Shown here in pieces: positions 1-9,455 of a stretch of DNA of 64,000 nucleotides (its first letter is position 1; the number at the start of each line of letters is the position of its first letter). This DNA is from Proteus terrae subsp. cibarius. GTDB lineage: Bacteria; Pseudomonadota; Gammaproteobacteria; Enterobacterales; Enterobacteriaceae. The stretch lies in contig NZ_CP047349.1 of the NCBI RefSeq assembly GCF_011045835.1, forward strand, positions 2,728,001 through 2,792,000, in the 5' to 3' direction. The notes below the pieces were generated by a model. It saw only the letters and a program-made list of their open reading frames with translations. It made no database searches and was not told where the DNA came from. Both the position numbers and the translations under genes were made by a program.

Positions 1-353
1 CGTAATGCGGCGTAATATGCGGCAATACCTTCAAGTGCATGACGAGTTTCTAAAAGATCAAATTGAGATTCGGGATGTCCGCTAAGCAGTTGAGCTAAAG
101 GATCACTAAAACTTTGCCAGAGATTGTGCTGAACAAAAGTGCCACCGCCTTGGCGACGGAGTAAAAAGCCTTTAGCTTCTAATTTTTGGATAGCTTCACG
201 CAATGAAGGGCGAGATACATCAAATTGCTTCGCCAGCTCACGCTCAGGTAAGAGTTTTTCTCCCGGGCGCAGAGTACCTTCTAAAATCAGATGCTCAAGC
301 TGTTGCTCAATAACATCAGAAAGCTTAGGTTGGCGGATTTTTGTATAAGCCAT
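1..353 (-). CDS. pdhR: Pyruvate dehydrogenase complex repressor PdhR (partial, N-terminal part)
   Basis: GntR-family (FadR subfamily) repressor that senses pyruvate and controls aceEF-lpd and its own gene. Reading the minus strand from 353 gives [20 protein letters not shown], followed by a winged-helix region ([20 protein letters not shown]) and the start of the ligand domain ([16 protein letters not shown]). This is near-identical to my memory of E. coli PdhR. The gene runs off the left edge, so only about 117 codons are present. An upstream in-frame ATG at 368 would add five residues; 353 was chosen because it matches the usual family start, and neither ATG has a strong ribosome binding site. 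aceE would be expected beyond the edge. Confidence 0.93.
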   Translation of the reverse strand, partial: MAYTKIRQPKLSDVIEQQLEHLILEGTLRPGEKLLPERELAKQFDVSRPSLREAIQKLEAKGFLLRRQGGGTFVQHNLWQSFSDPLAQLLSGHPESQFDLLETRHALEGIAAYYAAL

Positions 354-403
354 ATTGCTGGAAGCCATTATTGGATAACTATTACCTTAGTGATTGAGTT
401 GTC

Positions 404-420
404 AATTGGTAATACCAATT
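404..420. promoter_or_regulatory. PdhR operator
   Basis: The perfect palindrome AATTGGTAATACCAATT matches the known PdhR box ATTGGTnnnACCAAT. It lies about 50 bases upstream of the pdhR start, so it is the expected autoregulatory site. Confidence 0.85.
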
Positions 421-558
421 TAATATAACGGATAATAAAGTAACAAAGTATTCACTAACTGTCCATACAGTTGTTGAGCGAAATCATAAAAACCTGCAAA
501 TTTTAACAAATTATTTTAAAAATTCATCAAAAGTGATAACTAGATCGCATTATCTAGA

Positions 559-585
559 AACGTTAAAAATAAATTTTTTAACGTT
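559..585. terminator. AT-rich hairpin between ampD and pdhR
   Basis: Inverted repeat with 11-base arms (AACGTTAAAAA and its complement) around a short loop, flanked by T or A runs. It sits downstream of ampD and could end its transcript, but the stem is AT-rich and weak. The rest of 421-678 shows no gene. Confidence 0.4.
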
Positions 586-678
586 TTTTAAACACATAAA
601 CAGTCAAACTGAAGCGTGACAGCAGTACAATTTTGAATTTAAATTCTAATTAAGTGCATTAAAACCCAACTCAAGCAG

Positions 679-1221
679 TTATTTTGTTAACAAACTGCGG
701 TAATAAGCCCAATCAAAGTGAGGCCCCGGATCGGTCTTTCTATTTGGAGCAACATCACTATGTCCAGTAATGTTCTCTTTAATGGCTGGATAAAGAGTAA
801 TAAGCGATTGAGTTACCTTCACTAATTGTTGATATTGCTGCTGGGTAAAATCGCACTCATCAGTACCTTCAAGCTCAATACCGATTGAAAAATCATTACA
901 TTTTTCTCTGCCTTTATATAAAGAAACGCCAGCATGCCACGCTCTCTCAGTAAAAGGCACATATTGCACAATTTCTCCATCACGCCGAATCAGGCAATGA
1001 GCCGACACTCTTAAGCTAACAATCTCACTAAAAAAAGGATGATCTTGCTCTGATAATGTATTGGTAAAAAGTTGGTCAATATAAGGCCCACCAAATTCAC
1101 CAGGAGGTAAACTGATATTATGAACAATTAATAAAGAAGGGAGCTCTCCTTCAGGTCTCTTATCATGATTAGGTGAAGGAACCTGTCTAGCATCGATTAG
1201 CCAACCTTGTTTAATTTCCAC
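679..1221 (-). CDS. ampD: 1,6-anhydro-N-acetylmuramyl-L-alanine amidase AmpD
   Basis: Cytoplasmic zinc amidase that removes the stem peptide from anhydro-muropeptides during cell wall recycling. In species with inducible beta-lactamases it keeps the inducer level low. The 180 residues include the amidase_2 signatures: VVHN-like IVHNISLPPGEFGG near residue 35, RVSAHCLIRRDGEIVQYVPF around 97-116, GIELEGTD, and the C-terminal GHSDVAPNRKTDPGP, which contains the second zinc His and the catalytic Asp region. In E. coli ampE follows in the same operon; here the gene stands alone, with pdhR next downstream. P. vulgaris has an inducible class A beta-lactamase for which AmpD is relevant (established knowledge; that gene is not in this window). 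Confidence 0.95.
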   Translation of the reverse strand: MEIKQGWLIDARQVPSPNHDKRPEGELPSLLIVHNISLPPGEFGGPYIDQLFTNTLSEQDHPFFSEIVSLRVSAHCLIRRDGEIVQYVPFTERAWHAGVSLYKGREKCNDFSIGIELEGTDECDFTQQQYQQLVKVTQSLITLYPAIKENITGHSDVAPNRKTDPGPHFDWAYYRSLLTK

Positions 1222-1431
1222 ATCAACCCTCTTTTATTTTGTTTTACTATTATCAATAACTCTATTAACTCATACTCATCAATAAATGCGAACTTTCCCT
1301 CAATAATAAAAGTTAAATATGTATATCTCCCTTTTCTTTTCGATATTTTACTCAAACTTTATCTTATCTATTCGCTAATAAAGTCTTTTTTTTTCATACT
1401 TCTAGTGTCTATTACTCAAGGAGGACGCTAG

Positions 1432-1875
1432 ATGAATGCACTTAATTATCACTCTAATGAAAATGGTTTTACCCTTATGGAACTTATGATTGTGATTGCT
1501 ATCATCTCAATTTTAAGCTCAGTGGCTATTCCTGCCTATCAAGGTTATATCCAAAAAGCCGCATTAACCGATGTCTTACAAACACTGTCTCCCTATCGTT
1601 CTGCGGTAGAATTATGCCGTTATGAAAATGAACCTCAACACTGTAATTCTGATTCCTCTTTTATGCCGCAACAATTTCGTAGTCGATATTTATCCGATAT
1701 AAATGTGTTGCACGGTGTGATTAGTGCAACAGGAAAAACTCAGCTTGATGGTCTGACAATCACAATGTCGTCAGAGAAAGGAGTTAACGACCTCGTTCCG
1801 ATATGGAAAACACAATGTTCTACAACAAATCTTACGTTGCAAAAACAGTGTAGTGAGATTTTAAAATCATATTAA
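1432..1875 (+). CDS. ppdD: Type IV prepilin, PpdD-like major pilin
   Basis: Type IV pilin precursor. A short basic-polar leader ends in Gly, followed by FTLMELMIVIAIISILSSVA, the standard prepilin peptidase site (G/F cleavage, Glu at +5) and hydrophobic N-terminal helix. Residues 44-62 (LTDVLQTLSPYRSAVELCRY) align with PpdD of E. coli. Four cysteines lie in the globular part, compatible with disulfides. At 147 codons it has normal length. A strong AAGGAGG lies eight bases before the ATG. It heads a locus with the ATPase and membrane platform genes, but the prepilin peptidase and secretin are not here, so assembly would depend on genes elsewhere. nadC, which precedes ppdD in E. coli, is absent. 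Confidence 0.92.
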   Translation: MNALNYHSNENGFTLMELMIVIAIISILSSVAIPAYQGYIQKAALTDVLQTLSPYRSAVELCRYENEPQHCNSDSSFMPQQFRSRYLSDINVLHGVISATGKTQLDGLTITMSSEKGVNDLVPIWKTQCSTTNLTLQKQCSEILKSY

Positions 1876-1976
1876 TGCTCTTATATAAAGGGAGCACTCG
1901 TATCGAGTGTTCCTATTGCGCACTTTAAACATTGAAGACAACACAAATAAGTCAGAAAGTATTAAAGAGGTGAAGA

Positions 1977-3077
1977 ATGGATATCACACACTCTGCAACA
2001 GAATTTATTGAGAATCTATTACGTACAAGTATTTTAAAGCGTGTCTCTGATTTACATATAGAGCCACAGCAAATCAGTGTAAGAATTCGAGCCAGAATAG
2101 ATAATCATTTATATCTATTTTCGCCACCTCCAAATGAATTCTCTGAAGAAATAGTGACTCGCTTAAAGGTACTCGCTAACTTAAATATTGCAGAGAAGCG
2201 ATTGCCTCAAGATGGGCAGTTTAATTGGTCTTATCATGAAAAAAACTATTCAATACGAATTGCGACACTTCCCACATTATATGGCGAAAAAGTAGTTTTA
2301 CGGCTTATCAATAATTTACAACAACCGGAATTAAATCACCTGGGCTTTCAACCCTCACATTTAACGCTATTAAAAAAATATTTAAATTTACCGCAAGGAA
2401 TGATTTTAGTTACAGGGCCTACGGGAAGCGGAAAAACGCTCACACTATATAGTTGTTTACGTTATTTAAATAAAGAAAACCTAAATATAAATAGTGTTGA
2501 AGATCCGGTTGAATTACCTCTAAAGGGTATTAATCAGATCCAAATTTCCGAAAAATCAGGGATCTCATTCACAACAATATTACGGGCATTACTACGCCAA
2601 GATCCTGACATTATTATGGTAGGTGAAATACGTGATCAATCGACTGCTGAAATGGCAATAAAAGCAGCACAAACAGGGCATCTTGTATTATCAACCTTAC
2701 ATACTAATTCGGCTTCATCCACATTAATGCGTCTATATAACTTAGGAATTGAAAAAGATCTTATTCACTCCTGTGTTAGCTTAATTATTTCACAACGATT
2801 AGTTCGTTGTTTATGTCCACTCTGCAAAATATGTCTACCCAATAAACAGCATATAAATATAAACAAAGAAATGATCGAAATACCAAACTGGCAAGCTGTT
2901 GGTTGCCAGCAATGCTATTCAGGCTATAACGGAAGAACGGCTATTTATGACTGCTTTGAGCCCTTAAAACAAACTCTCTCATCCCCTTATCACTTACTCT
3001 ATTCCGGCATTTCATTAATTAAACAAGGAATAACGACACTTGAGGAGGTTTATCAAACACTAGGAGATATTGAATGA
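1977..3077 (+). CDS. hofB: Type IV pilus assembly ATPase, HofB/GspE family (short form)
   Basis: Hexameric secretion/pilus extension ATPase. Visible motifs: SDLHIEP near residue 20, Walker A GPTGSGKT around 147, Asp box near SVEDPVEL, Walker B DPDIIMVGEIRD around 219, His box TGHLVLSTLHTN, and a zinc-binding set of cysteines (CLCPLCKIC ... CQQC) near residue 280-320. The 366 codons are roughly 95 fewer than E. coli HofB (461). The missing part is the N-terminal N1 domain that contacts the platform, so the protein begins directly at the N2/core region. The next gene overlaps its stop by four bases (ATGA), showing translational coupling with hofC. Confidence 0.88.
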   Translation: MDITHSATEFIENLLRTSILKRVSDLHIEPQQISVRIRARIDNHLYLFSPPPNEFSEEIVTRLKVLANLNIAEKRLPQDGQFNWSYHEKNYSIRIATLPTLYGEKVVLRLINNLQQPELNHLGFQPSHLTLLKKYLNLPQGMILVTGPTGSGKTLTLYSCLRYLNKENLNINSVEDPVELPLKGINQIQISEKSGISFTTILRALLRQDPDIIMVGEIRDQSTAEMAIKAAQTGHLVLSTLHTNSASSTLMRLYNLGIEKDLIHSCVSLIISQRLVRCLCPLCKICLPNKQHININKEMIEIPNWQAVGCQQCYSGYNGRTAIYDCFEPLKQTLSSPYHLLYSGISLIKQGITTLEEVYQTLGDIE

Positions 3078-4273
3078 GATTACAGCTAATTTATCGCTAT
3101 GATGCATTAACTTATCAAGGAGAATGGTGTACAGGAAAAATACTGGCATCCTCTAATAACGAGGCATTTATTAAACTAACACAACAACAAAAACTCCCCA
3201 TAAAAATACGTTTATTCAAAATTGTTTTATTTCAAGATGCTGATAAGCAATATCGAATTCAATTATTCGAACAATTAGCTCTATTACTTCATTCAGGTTT
3301 AGCACTTCTTCCTGCATTAACACTATTAAAAGATGAATGTCGTTACTCACATTGGCAATGCGTATTAGAAGATATCATTTTCAACTTAATGCAAGGAGGT
3401 TCTTTTTCTAAACAATTAACTCGTTATCCGCTTTATTTCCCAATTACATTGAGTCGCTTTATTTTTATTGGTGAAGAAAGTGGAAAGTTAGATGAAGTTA
3501 TTACGCTTCAAATAATACAATTAAAGAAACATCGAGAGATTGTTAAAAAAATCAAAAAAGCCTTTAAATACCCAACCTTTTTACTCACTGTATTAACTTT
3601 GATTACCAGTATTATGTTGCTCTATGTCTTACCTGAATATCAGTCTTTATACAGTGCCTTTAATACAGAACTTCCAATTTTAACACTCACTTTAATTACT
3701 TTTTCGCAATGGCTTACTGATTATATTAGTATGATAGTGTTTATCTTTATAGGATTAATAGTTGCTTATCGCTTAATTCGACACTCTTTTTCACTATTAT
3801 ATTTTTTTGAACAAACCTTTTTTCTTCATATTCCTTATTTAGGTAAGCTTTTAAAGTATCAGCAATTACACCTTATTTTTCAGATAATAAGTATTACACA
3901 ACAAGCTGGATTACCTTTATTACAAGGTTTAAAAATAGGAATAGAACAACTTACACACCCTATTTATAAGCAAGTACTTTCTCAAATGAGCGGTCACATT
4001 ATGCAAGGTAAATCGTTGAGCTTATTTATGAAAAATGAACCTCTTTTTACGCCTATTTGTTATCAATTTATCAGTTGTGCAGAAAACTCGGGACAATTGC
4101 TCTATTTTTGTCAGCAATTAAGTGATTGGTTTTATCATCAACTCGATGAGCAATTAAACACCATTAGTGCTTGGCTAGAGCCAATATTGATGACAGTTGT
4201 TGCATTGATTATTGGCACATTAATCATTGCTATGTATCTTCCTATATTACAGTTAGGTGATACTATACAGTGA
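3074..4273 (+). CDS. hofC: Type IV pilus inner-membrane platform protein, HofC/GspF family
   Basis: Polytopic inner-membrane protein on which pilin is assembled. The 399 residues contain two copies of the GspF domain, one starting near residue 60 (FEQLALLLHSGLALLPALTL) and one near residue 260 (FQIISITQQAGLPLLQGLKI). Each ends in hydrophobic segments (about 168-188, 205-230 and the C-terminal 365-395). The protein is of family-normal length. It overlaps hofB by four bases and is followed by about 230 bases without a gene. These hold an imperfect hairpin (arms at 4391-4399 and 4418-4426). E. coli has guaC at this point. Confidence 0.9.
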   Translation: MRLQLIYRYDALTYQGEWCTGKILASSNNEAFIKLTQQQKLPIKIRLFKIVLFQDADKQYRIQLFEQLALLLHSGLALLPALTLLKDECRYSHWQCVLEDIIFNLMQGGSFSKQLTRYPLYFPITLSRFIFIGEESGKLDEVITLQIIQLKKHREIVKKIKKAFKYPTFLLTVLTLITSIMLLYVLPEYQSLYSAFNTELPILTLTLITFSQWLTDYISMIVFIFIGLIVAYRLIRHSFSLLYFFEQTFFLHIPYLGKLLKYQQLHLIFQIISITQQAGLPLLQGLKIGIEQLTHPIYKQVLSQMSGHIMQGKSLSLFMKNEPLFTPICYQFISCAENSGQLLYFCQQLSDWFYHQLDEQLNTISAWLEPILMTVVALIIGTLIIAMYLPILQLGDTIQ

Positions 4274-4507
4274 ATCACAAATTTTATGAGTAACATGCTG
4301 TTACTATGTGTAGCACTAACTTATTGATTAATGGTAATTCTATTACGCATTATGAGGTAGGATGTCAGGGTAGCAGAAAATCATCTATCATAATAACCGA
4401 ATAAAACCCAAATATTGCGGTTATTATCTTGTGATAAAAACAAAATTAGCCTTTAGAATACCTAGACTAATCGTAAATTTTAATTCATTAAAAACAGATA
4501 AACAAAA

Positions 4508-5131
4508 ATGGCTTATACAGTTGCTCTTACAGGCGGAATAGGCAGTGGTAAAACAACCGTTGCCAATGCTTTTGCCTCATTAGGTGTACCGCTTGTCGAT
4601 GCTGATGTTATTGCTCGATTAGTGGTAGAGCCTCGATCTTTAGGGTTAAATGCATTACATCAGCATTTTGGTGACTGCATTTTGCTACCTGATGGTTCAT
4701 TAAACCGAGCACAGCTGCGACAGATTATTTTTGAAAATAATGAAGAAAAAACTTGGGTTAACAATCTTCTTCACCCATTGATACAGCAAGAGACTCAAAG
4801 ACAAATACAACAAATTAAAGCGCCCTACTTTATTTGGGTTGTTCCATTATTAGTCGAAAATAAATTAATGCATCTCGCCTCTCGTGTTCTTGTTGTCGAT
4901 GTTACACAAGAAGAGCAAATAGAAAGAACTATAAAACGAGATGGCGTTAGTCGAGAGCAAGTTCTTAATATTTTAAAAGCTCAAGCTCAAAGACAGGAAC
5001 GATTAGCCGTCGCTGATGATATTATTGAAAATCACGATAATAGCCAAAATATGATTGGAAAAGTTAAGCAACTCCATCAGCATTACTTAGAATTAGCTCA
5101 ACAAGCGTTACAGGACAATTGCCATGAGTGA
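4508..5131 (+). CDS. coaE: Dephospho-CoA kinase
   Basis: Catalyses the last step of coenzyme A synthesis, phosphorylating the 3'-hydroxyl of dephospho-CoA. The P-loop GGIGSGKT is at residues 9-16. It is followed by the DADVIAR substrate motif at about 32-38 and a lid region with [16 protein letters not shown] near 145. Length (207) is normal. The ATG is preceded only by a weak AGATAAACA. The 3' end overlaps zapD by eight bases, so the two are co-translated. Confidence 0.96.
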   Translation: MAYTVALTGGIGSGKTTVANAFASLGVPLVDADVIARLVVEPRSLGLNALHQHFGDCILLPDGSLNRAQLRQIIFENNEEKTWVNNLLHPLIQQETQRQIQQIKAPYFIWVVPLLVENKLMHLASRVLVVDVTQEEQIERTIKRDGVSREQVLNILKAQAQRQERLAVADDIIENHDNSQNMIGKVKQLHQHYLELAQQALQDNCHE

Positions 5132-5876
5132 TGACATCACAACAATCATCTTCGAACATCCCCTCAATGAAAAAATGCGTTCATGGCTTAGAATTGAAAA
5201 TTCATTGATTCAAATTAACAGTTTTCGTGCAATTGATTCATTACCCACAGCACTCTCGTTTTTCCGTGCGATATCAGAATTTATTGAAGTCCTTGATCGT
5301 GGTGAAATCCGTGCTGAATTACTTAAAGAATTAGAAAAAAGACAAAAAAAATTACAGCAATGGCTTTCATTTCCTAATGTTGATAAAGCGATTGTCACTC
5401 AGATTATTGATGAATTAGCTGAAAATGCAGCCGTATTAAGTAAAGCCCCTCGAATAGGTCAGCATTTAAAACAAGATAAAGTCATTAGTTTAGTCAAACA
5501 GCGTCTAAGTATTCCTGGTGGATGCTGTAATTTTGATGTACCAGCATTACATTTATGGTTAAGTTTACCTCAAGCAACTCGTGATGAAAGATTACAAAGC
5601 TGGCTGGCAGGTTTATTACCATTACAAAATGCATTAAATAGTTTGCTCATGCTTATTCGCCAATCAGATACATTTAAGTCCGCTCTTAGTCACCGTGGTT
5701 TTTACCAAGACAGCGCTGAAGATGGTGAATTGCTACGTCTTAAGATAGCCATTGATCACCAAATCTATCCTCAAGTTTCAGGGCATAAAAATCGCTATGC
5801 GATCCGCTTTTTACCACTTGATAGTGAAAATGGAACCGTACCTCTAGAGCTACCTTTTGAGATCGCTTGTTGCTAA
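5124..5876 (+). CDS. zapD: Cell division protein ZapD
   Basis: FtsZ-associated cytoplasmic protein that bundles FtsZ filaments and stabilises the Z ring. The 250 residues show the family hallmarks [16 protein letters not shown] at 10-25, [15 protein letters not shown] near 57 and [18 protein letters not shown] near 128. The protein is mostly alpha-helical at the N terminus with a beta-rich C-terminal lobe, and length is normal (247 in E. coli). It sits between coaE (overlapping) and yacG, the conserved order. FtsZ itself is encoded about 20 kb away in this window. Confidence 0.95.
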   Translation: MSDDITTIIFEHPLNEKMRSWLRIENSLIQINSFRAIDSLPTALSFFRAISEFIEVLDRGEIRAELLKELEKRQKKLQQWLSFPNVDKAIVTQIIDELAENAAVLSKAPRIGQHLKQDKVISLVKQRLSIPGGCCNFDVPALHLWLSLPQATRDERLQSWLAGLLPLQNALNSLLMLIRQSDTFKSALSHRGFYQDSAEDGELLRLKIAIDHQIYPQVSGHKNRYAIRFLPLDSENGTVPLELPFEIACC

Positions 5877-5930
5877 CATTATGTTTATTGATATGAGCAT
5901 AAATAGCACCAATGAGATCTAGGAGAGATA

Positions 5931-6143
5931 ATGAGCGAAGAATTAATTGTAAAATGTCCAACCTGTCAAACAGAAGTTGTTTGGAATGAAAGTAGCCCTT
6001 ATCGCCCTTTTTGTAGTAAGCGTTGCCAACTTATTGATTTAGGCGAATGGGCTGATGAATCAAAACGCATTCCAAGCCAAAGCGATATTAATGACAGCGA
6101 TGATTGGAGTGAAGCGCCACAACAAGAGCCTAAATACTTTTAA
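5931..6143 (+). CDS. yacG: DNA gyrase inhibitor YacG, zinc-binding
   Basis: Small zinc protein (70 residues) that binds GyrB and inhibits DNA gyrase. The four zinc cysteines are in [10 protein letters not shown] (about 9-12) and FCSKRCQ (about 28-32), followed by [10 protein letters not shown] and an acidic tail. A GGAGAG ribosome site precedes the ATG. It is the last gene of coaE-zapD-yacG. Confidence 0.94.
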   Translation: MSEELIVKCPTCQTEVVWNESSPYRPFCSKRCQLIDLGEWADESKRIPSQSDINDSDDWSEAPQQEPKYF

Positions 6144-6162
6144 TATGCCAATCTGAACATAA

Positions 6163-6194
6163 AAAATAGCCACTCGACTGAGTGGCTATTTTAT
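6163..6194. terminator. Bidirectional terminator between yacG and mutT
   Basis: Strong hairpin with 12-base arms (AAATAGCCACTC / GAGTGGCTATTT) and a four-base loop. An A run on one side and a T run on the other let it serve yacG on the plus strand and mutT on the minus strand. Confidence 0.85.
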
Positions 6195-6229
6195 TTATAG
6201 GTGCTTATTTAGCACTATTCTACTTTTGC

Positions 6230-6631
6230 TTACTTTTGCAATAACGCCACAATAGTACGGTTAGCAGGCGGAAAATCATCGGCATTTAACGATCCAATCG
6301 ATGTCCACTTGAATTCTTGACCCTCTTTACCATAGGGCTCATTATCCCATTGCGTGACTAAGAAAAAGGATAAGGTAATGTGTCTATCTGGAAAATCATG
6401 CTCTACTGTTTCAAAAAGTGAGCATTGCGTTACATCAATACCAATTTCTTCTTGTAACTCACGTACTAGCGCCTGCTCTGGAGTCTCTTTATCTTCTAAT
6501 TTCCCCCCCGGAAATTCCCAAAACCCTCCCATGTGCGATTTTAGAGGGCGTTGGGTGATAAAGACATTATTGTGTTGATCACAAATAATACCCGCAGCAA
6601 TATGTAGCTTCTTTTTATCCATCATAGACAA
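6230..6631 (-). CDS. mutT: 8-oxo-dGTP diphosphatase MutT
   Basis: Nudix hydrolase that clears oxidised dGTP from the nucleotide pool and prevents A-T to C-G transversions. The Nudix box is complete, beginning GGKLEDKETPEQ near residue 42 and ending RELQEEIGI. The substrate-binding FWEFPGGK precedes it. Length 133 (129 in E. coli). In E. coli mutT lies directly downstream of secA; here about 13.7 kb of accessory genes separate them. A TATAAT-like -10 sits upstream near 6672. Confidence 0.94.
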   Translation of the reverse strand: MSMMDKKKLHIAAGIICDQHNNVFITQRPLKSHMGGFWEFPGGKLEDKETPEQALVRELQEEIGIDVTQCSLFETVEHDFPDRHITLSFFLVTQWDNEPYGKEGQEFKWTSIGSLNADDFPPANRTIVALLQK

Positions 6632-6728
6632 CCTATTGAATAGTCACGTTATTATAACAACTTAACGATATTATAACGTATATCCAACGGTGCTACTCTG
6701 GTTTTCTTTCCCTGACTATCTCAATTAA

Positions 6729-7979
6729 TTAACGATAAATAGGTAAGAAACCGAACTGTGCTAATGTTTGGCAAATAATCCCTACTGCACCAAAAGCGAT
6801 AACAGCATAAATTAATCCTTTGCCACCCCACACTTTGAAACCTGAGTTTGGAAATTTCTCGCGTGCTTTCAGTGCCATAACCGCAGGACAAATAATTGCC
6901 CATACACACGCGGCAGTTCCTGCATAAGCAATCGCAATTAAAAACCCATTAGGGAAAAGTAAACATAATAGTAACGGTGGTGTAAAACATAAAACGCCAG
7001 ATTTTAAGCGCCCTGTTTTGTTATCTTCAAATTTTAGTGATGCTAAAATATAGTCGAACAGACCAATCGCTACCCCTAAAAATGAACAGAATACGGCACT
7101 AATAGAAAACCACAATAAAAATCCTTCAATATATTTACTGTTTAATACAGTATATAAAGAATCAATAAAGGCATCTAAGTTACCACCCTTTTGGATAATT
7201 GTAATAAATTGCTCACGAGGTAAATTCCCCATCGTGCCAATCATCCAAAGTAAATAAATTACCAGTGCTAAAACACAACCAATAACACAACTTTTTACAA
7301 CCTTTCTTTCATTTTCATGATAGAGCTTATAAAGGCTACAAACATTACCATGATAACCAAAAGAGGTGATAGCATAAGGAATAATGATAAAAATAAAAGG
7401 ATAAAGATATAATTGACTTTTACCTTCAAAGGTTGCAGTAAATAATAAATCACCTCTCGCTTTAAAGAATAATCCCGAGAACGCCAACACAAATAGAACA
7501 ATCTTAATAAATAAAAATATTGAGGTTAAGCGACTTGCGCAAGCGCCTCCCCACCAGATTGTAGCCCCTAGTAAAATAGTAAATACAAAGAATATCACTC
7601 TAAGGTTTAAATTAAGACCATATAAAGATGAAGCTTCATAAATGACCGAACCTGCAGCAGATATATAAGCATAAATTAAGATATATAATACAAATATCAA
7701 AGACGCATTCGCAAGATAACACGCCCATTTAGGTAATAACTCTTTCGATATATGAAAGTAGTTTGTTCCTGCACCATATTTAGATATACATTCAAGAATA
7801 TAAATTCCAGAATGAAACATAAAGAAACAGACAATAAATAATATAAAGAGTGAGTTAATAAACCAAGCACCAGACATTATTGTTGGCAGGCTAAACATTC
7901 CCGCACCGATCATCGCGCCGCCCAACACAAATCCCCCTACAATAATTGAGGGTTCTTTATTTACCGACTTATTTTCCAT
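6729..7979 (-). CDS. tnaB: Low-affinity tryptophan permease TnaB
   Basis: Inner-membrane aromatic amino acid:proton symporter (HAAAP family) that supplies tryptophan to tryptophanase. The 416 residues contain about eleven hydrophobic segments. Family signatures include GGAMIGAGMFSLP near residue 19-31, FVLYILIYAYISAAG around 97, ITSFGYHGNV near 205 and LFPNGFLIAIAYAG near 345. It follows tnaA by 72 bases in the same orientation, as in other tna operons. It is expected to be induced with tnaA by tryptophan through the tnaC leader. Confidence 0.93.
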   Translation of the reverse strand: MENKSVNKEPSIIVGGFVLGGAMIGAGMFSLPTIMSGAWFINSLFILFIVCFFMFHSGIYILECISKYGAGTNYFHISKELLPKWACYLANASLIFVLYILIYAYISAAGSVIYEASSLYGLNLNLRVIFFVFTILLGATIWWGGACASRLTSIFLFIKIVLFVLAFSGLFFKARGDLLFTATFEGKSQLYLYPFIFIIIPYAITSFGYHGNVCSLYKLYHENERKVVKSCVIGCVLALVIYLLWMIGTMGNLPREQFITIIQKGGNLDAFIDSLYTVLNSKYIEGFLLWFSISAVFCSFLGVAIGLFDYILASLKFEDNKTGRLKSGVLCFTPPLLLCLLFPNGFLIAIAYAGTAACVWAIICPAVMALKAREKFPNSGFKVWGGKGLIYAVIAFGAVGIICQTLAQFGFLPIYR

Positions 7980-8007
7980 TTTTTAGTCCTTACTGAAATA
8001 AGGATAG

Positions 8008-8030
8008 GGCTCTCGCATTGCACGAGAGCC
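8008..8030 (-). promoter_or_regulatory. Intercistronic hairpin between tnaA and tnaB
   Basis: Perfect eight-base stem GGCTCTCG/CGAGAGCC with a seven-base loop in the 72-base gap. No T run follows on the minus strand, so it is more likely an mRNA-stabilising or attenuating element than a full terminator. Confidence 0.6.
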
Positions 8031-8051
8031 ATTATTATTGTGGAGTATTAT

Positions 8052-9455
8052 TTATTTGATAGGTTTTAATCTAGCAGTAAAGTGTCTTAATACAGGTGGT
8101 TCATATTCGAACTCAAGACCTTTAAGCGTTTTAAACTTCTCTTTTAAGCCGATAAGTGCGTCAGCAATATAATCCATATGGTCGTTAGTGTAGACACGAC
8201 GTGCAATGGTTAAACGCATAAATTCCATATCTGCATGTTTTTGCTCACCTGTTGCAGGATCACGACCTAATAAGAACGAACCGATTTCAACAGCACGAAC
8301 ACCAGACTCTAAGTAAAGTGCGTTAATGACAGCTTGAGCTGGGAATTGATCGCCCGGGATATGCGGTACCAGTTTTTTACAGTCAACGAAAACAGCATGT
8401 CCACCAGTAGGATATTGAATCGGAATGCCCGCTTCACGTAAACGGTCACCTAGATATTGAACCTGACCAATACGATAGTGCAGATATTCTTCCTCAGTAC
8501 CTTCTTCTAAACCTTGTACCATTGCAGCCATATCACGGCCAGCTAAACCACCATAGGTAACAAAGCCTTCCATTGGTACACAGCGTTGTCTTGCTAATGT
8601 GAATACTTCTTCATTATCACGAATTGAGACTAAACCACCAATATTTAACAGTGGATCTTTTTTCGCTGACATTGTTAATGCATCAGCGTATTTATACATA
8701 TCTAGAATAACTTCTTTGATAGTCGCATTTTTATATTTAGGATCACGCTGTTTAATGAAATACGCATTTTCACAATAACGCGCTGAATCCATCACAACAA
8801 AAATACCGTGCTGTTTTGCGATTTCGTAAACTTCTCTTAAATTGTCCATTGAGACAGGCTGACCACCAGCACTATTACAGGTCACTGTTGAAACAATGGC
8901 AACAACGTTATCAGCACCATGTTTTGCAATATTTTCTTTTAATTTAGCAATATCAAAATTGCCCTTCCAATCATCATAGGTTTCGGAATCAAACGCTTTC
9001 TCAGTAACAATATTAATTGCTTTACAACCATTTAATTCAACGTGTGCTGCTGTGGTATCGAAATGGAAGTTAGAAATAAATACAGGGTTTTTCGCTTTTC
9101 CATCTTTTTGTTTATATTTTAATAATACTGGGAAAAGAATATTTTCAGCACCACGTCCTTGGTGAGCAGGGATAATATAATCGTAGTTAAATAACTCTTT
9201 GGCTTTATCTTTTAAATCATAATAGTTTCTTGAACCTGCATAAGCTTCATCACCAGTTATCATTGCTGCCCACTGGTGATCACTCATTGCGTTAGTACCA
9301 GAGTCTGTTAATAAATCAATATAAACAGCATGACTTGGTAATAGGAATGGGTTATATCCAGCTTCTTTTAATGCGGCTTCACGTTCTTCTCTTGAAGGAA
9401 CACGGATATTTTCTACCATTTTAATGCGGAATGGTTCTACGATTCTTTTAGCCAT
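8052..9455 (-). CDS. tnaA: Tryptophanase (tryptophan indole-lyase)
   Basis: PLP enzyme that splits L-tryptophan into indole, pyruvate and ammonia. The 467 residues begin [20 protein letters not shown], very close to my memory of the crystallised P. vulgaris enzyme. The PLP lysine is K266 in [10 protein letters not shown], the same number as in that enzyme. Other conserved parts are [12 protein letters not shown] near 51, [14 protein letters not shown] near 96, and NGCK and DSARYCEN near 222-229. Several scattered substitutions from the sequence I recall suggest a related but not identical species. It is the second gene of tnaC-tnaA-tnaB. Its presence makes the organism indole-positive, which excludes typical P. 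mirabilis. Confidence 0.97.
   Translation of the reverse strand: MAKRIVEPFRIKMVENIRVPSREEREAALKEAGYNPFLLPSHAVYIDLLTDSGTNAMSDHQWAAMITGDEAYAGSRNYYDLKDKAKELFNYDYIIPAHQGRGAENILFPVLLKYKQKDGKAKNPVFISNFHFDTTAAHVELNGCKAINIVTEKAFDSETYDDWKGNFDIAKLKENIAKHGADNVVAIVSTVTCNSAGGQPVSMDNLREVYEIAKQHGIFVVMDSARYCENAYFIKQRDPKYKNATIKEVILDMYKYADALTMSAKKDPLLNIGGLVSIRDNEEVFTLARQRCVPMEGFVTYGGLAGRDMAAMVQGLEEGTEEEYLHYRIGQVQYLGDRLREAGIPIQYPTGGHAVFVDCKKLVPHIPGDQFPAQAVINALYLESGVRAVEIGSFLLGRDPATGEQKHADMEFMRLTIARRVYTNDHMDYIADALIGLKEKFKTLKGLEFEYEPPVLRHFTARLKPIK

Noticed and set aside
1207..1431. 74-codon plus-strand frame before ppdD
   Set aside because: Low-complexity Ile/Phe/Leu/Ser composition overlapping the ampD start; its end coincides with the ppdD ribosome site. 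It looks like chance in AT-rich DNA.
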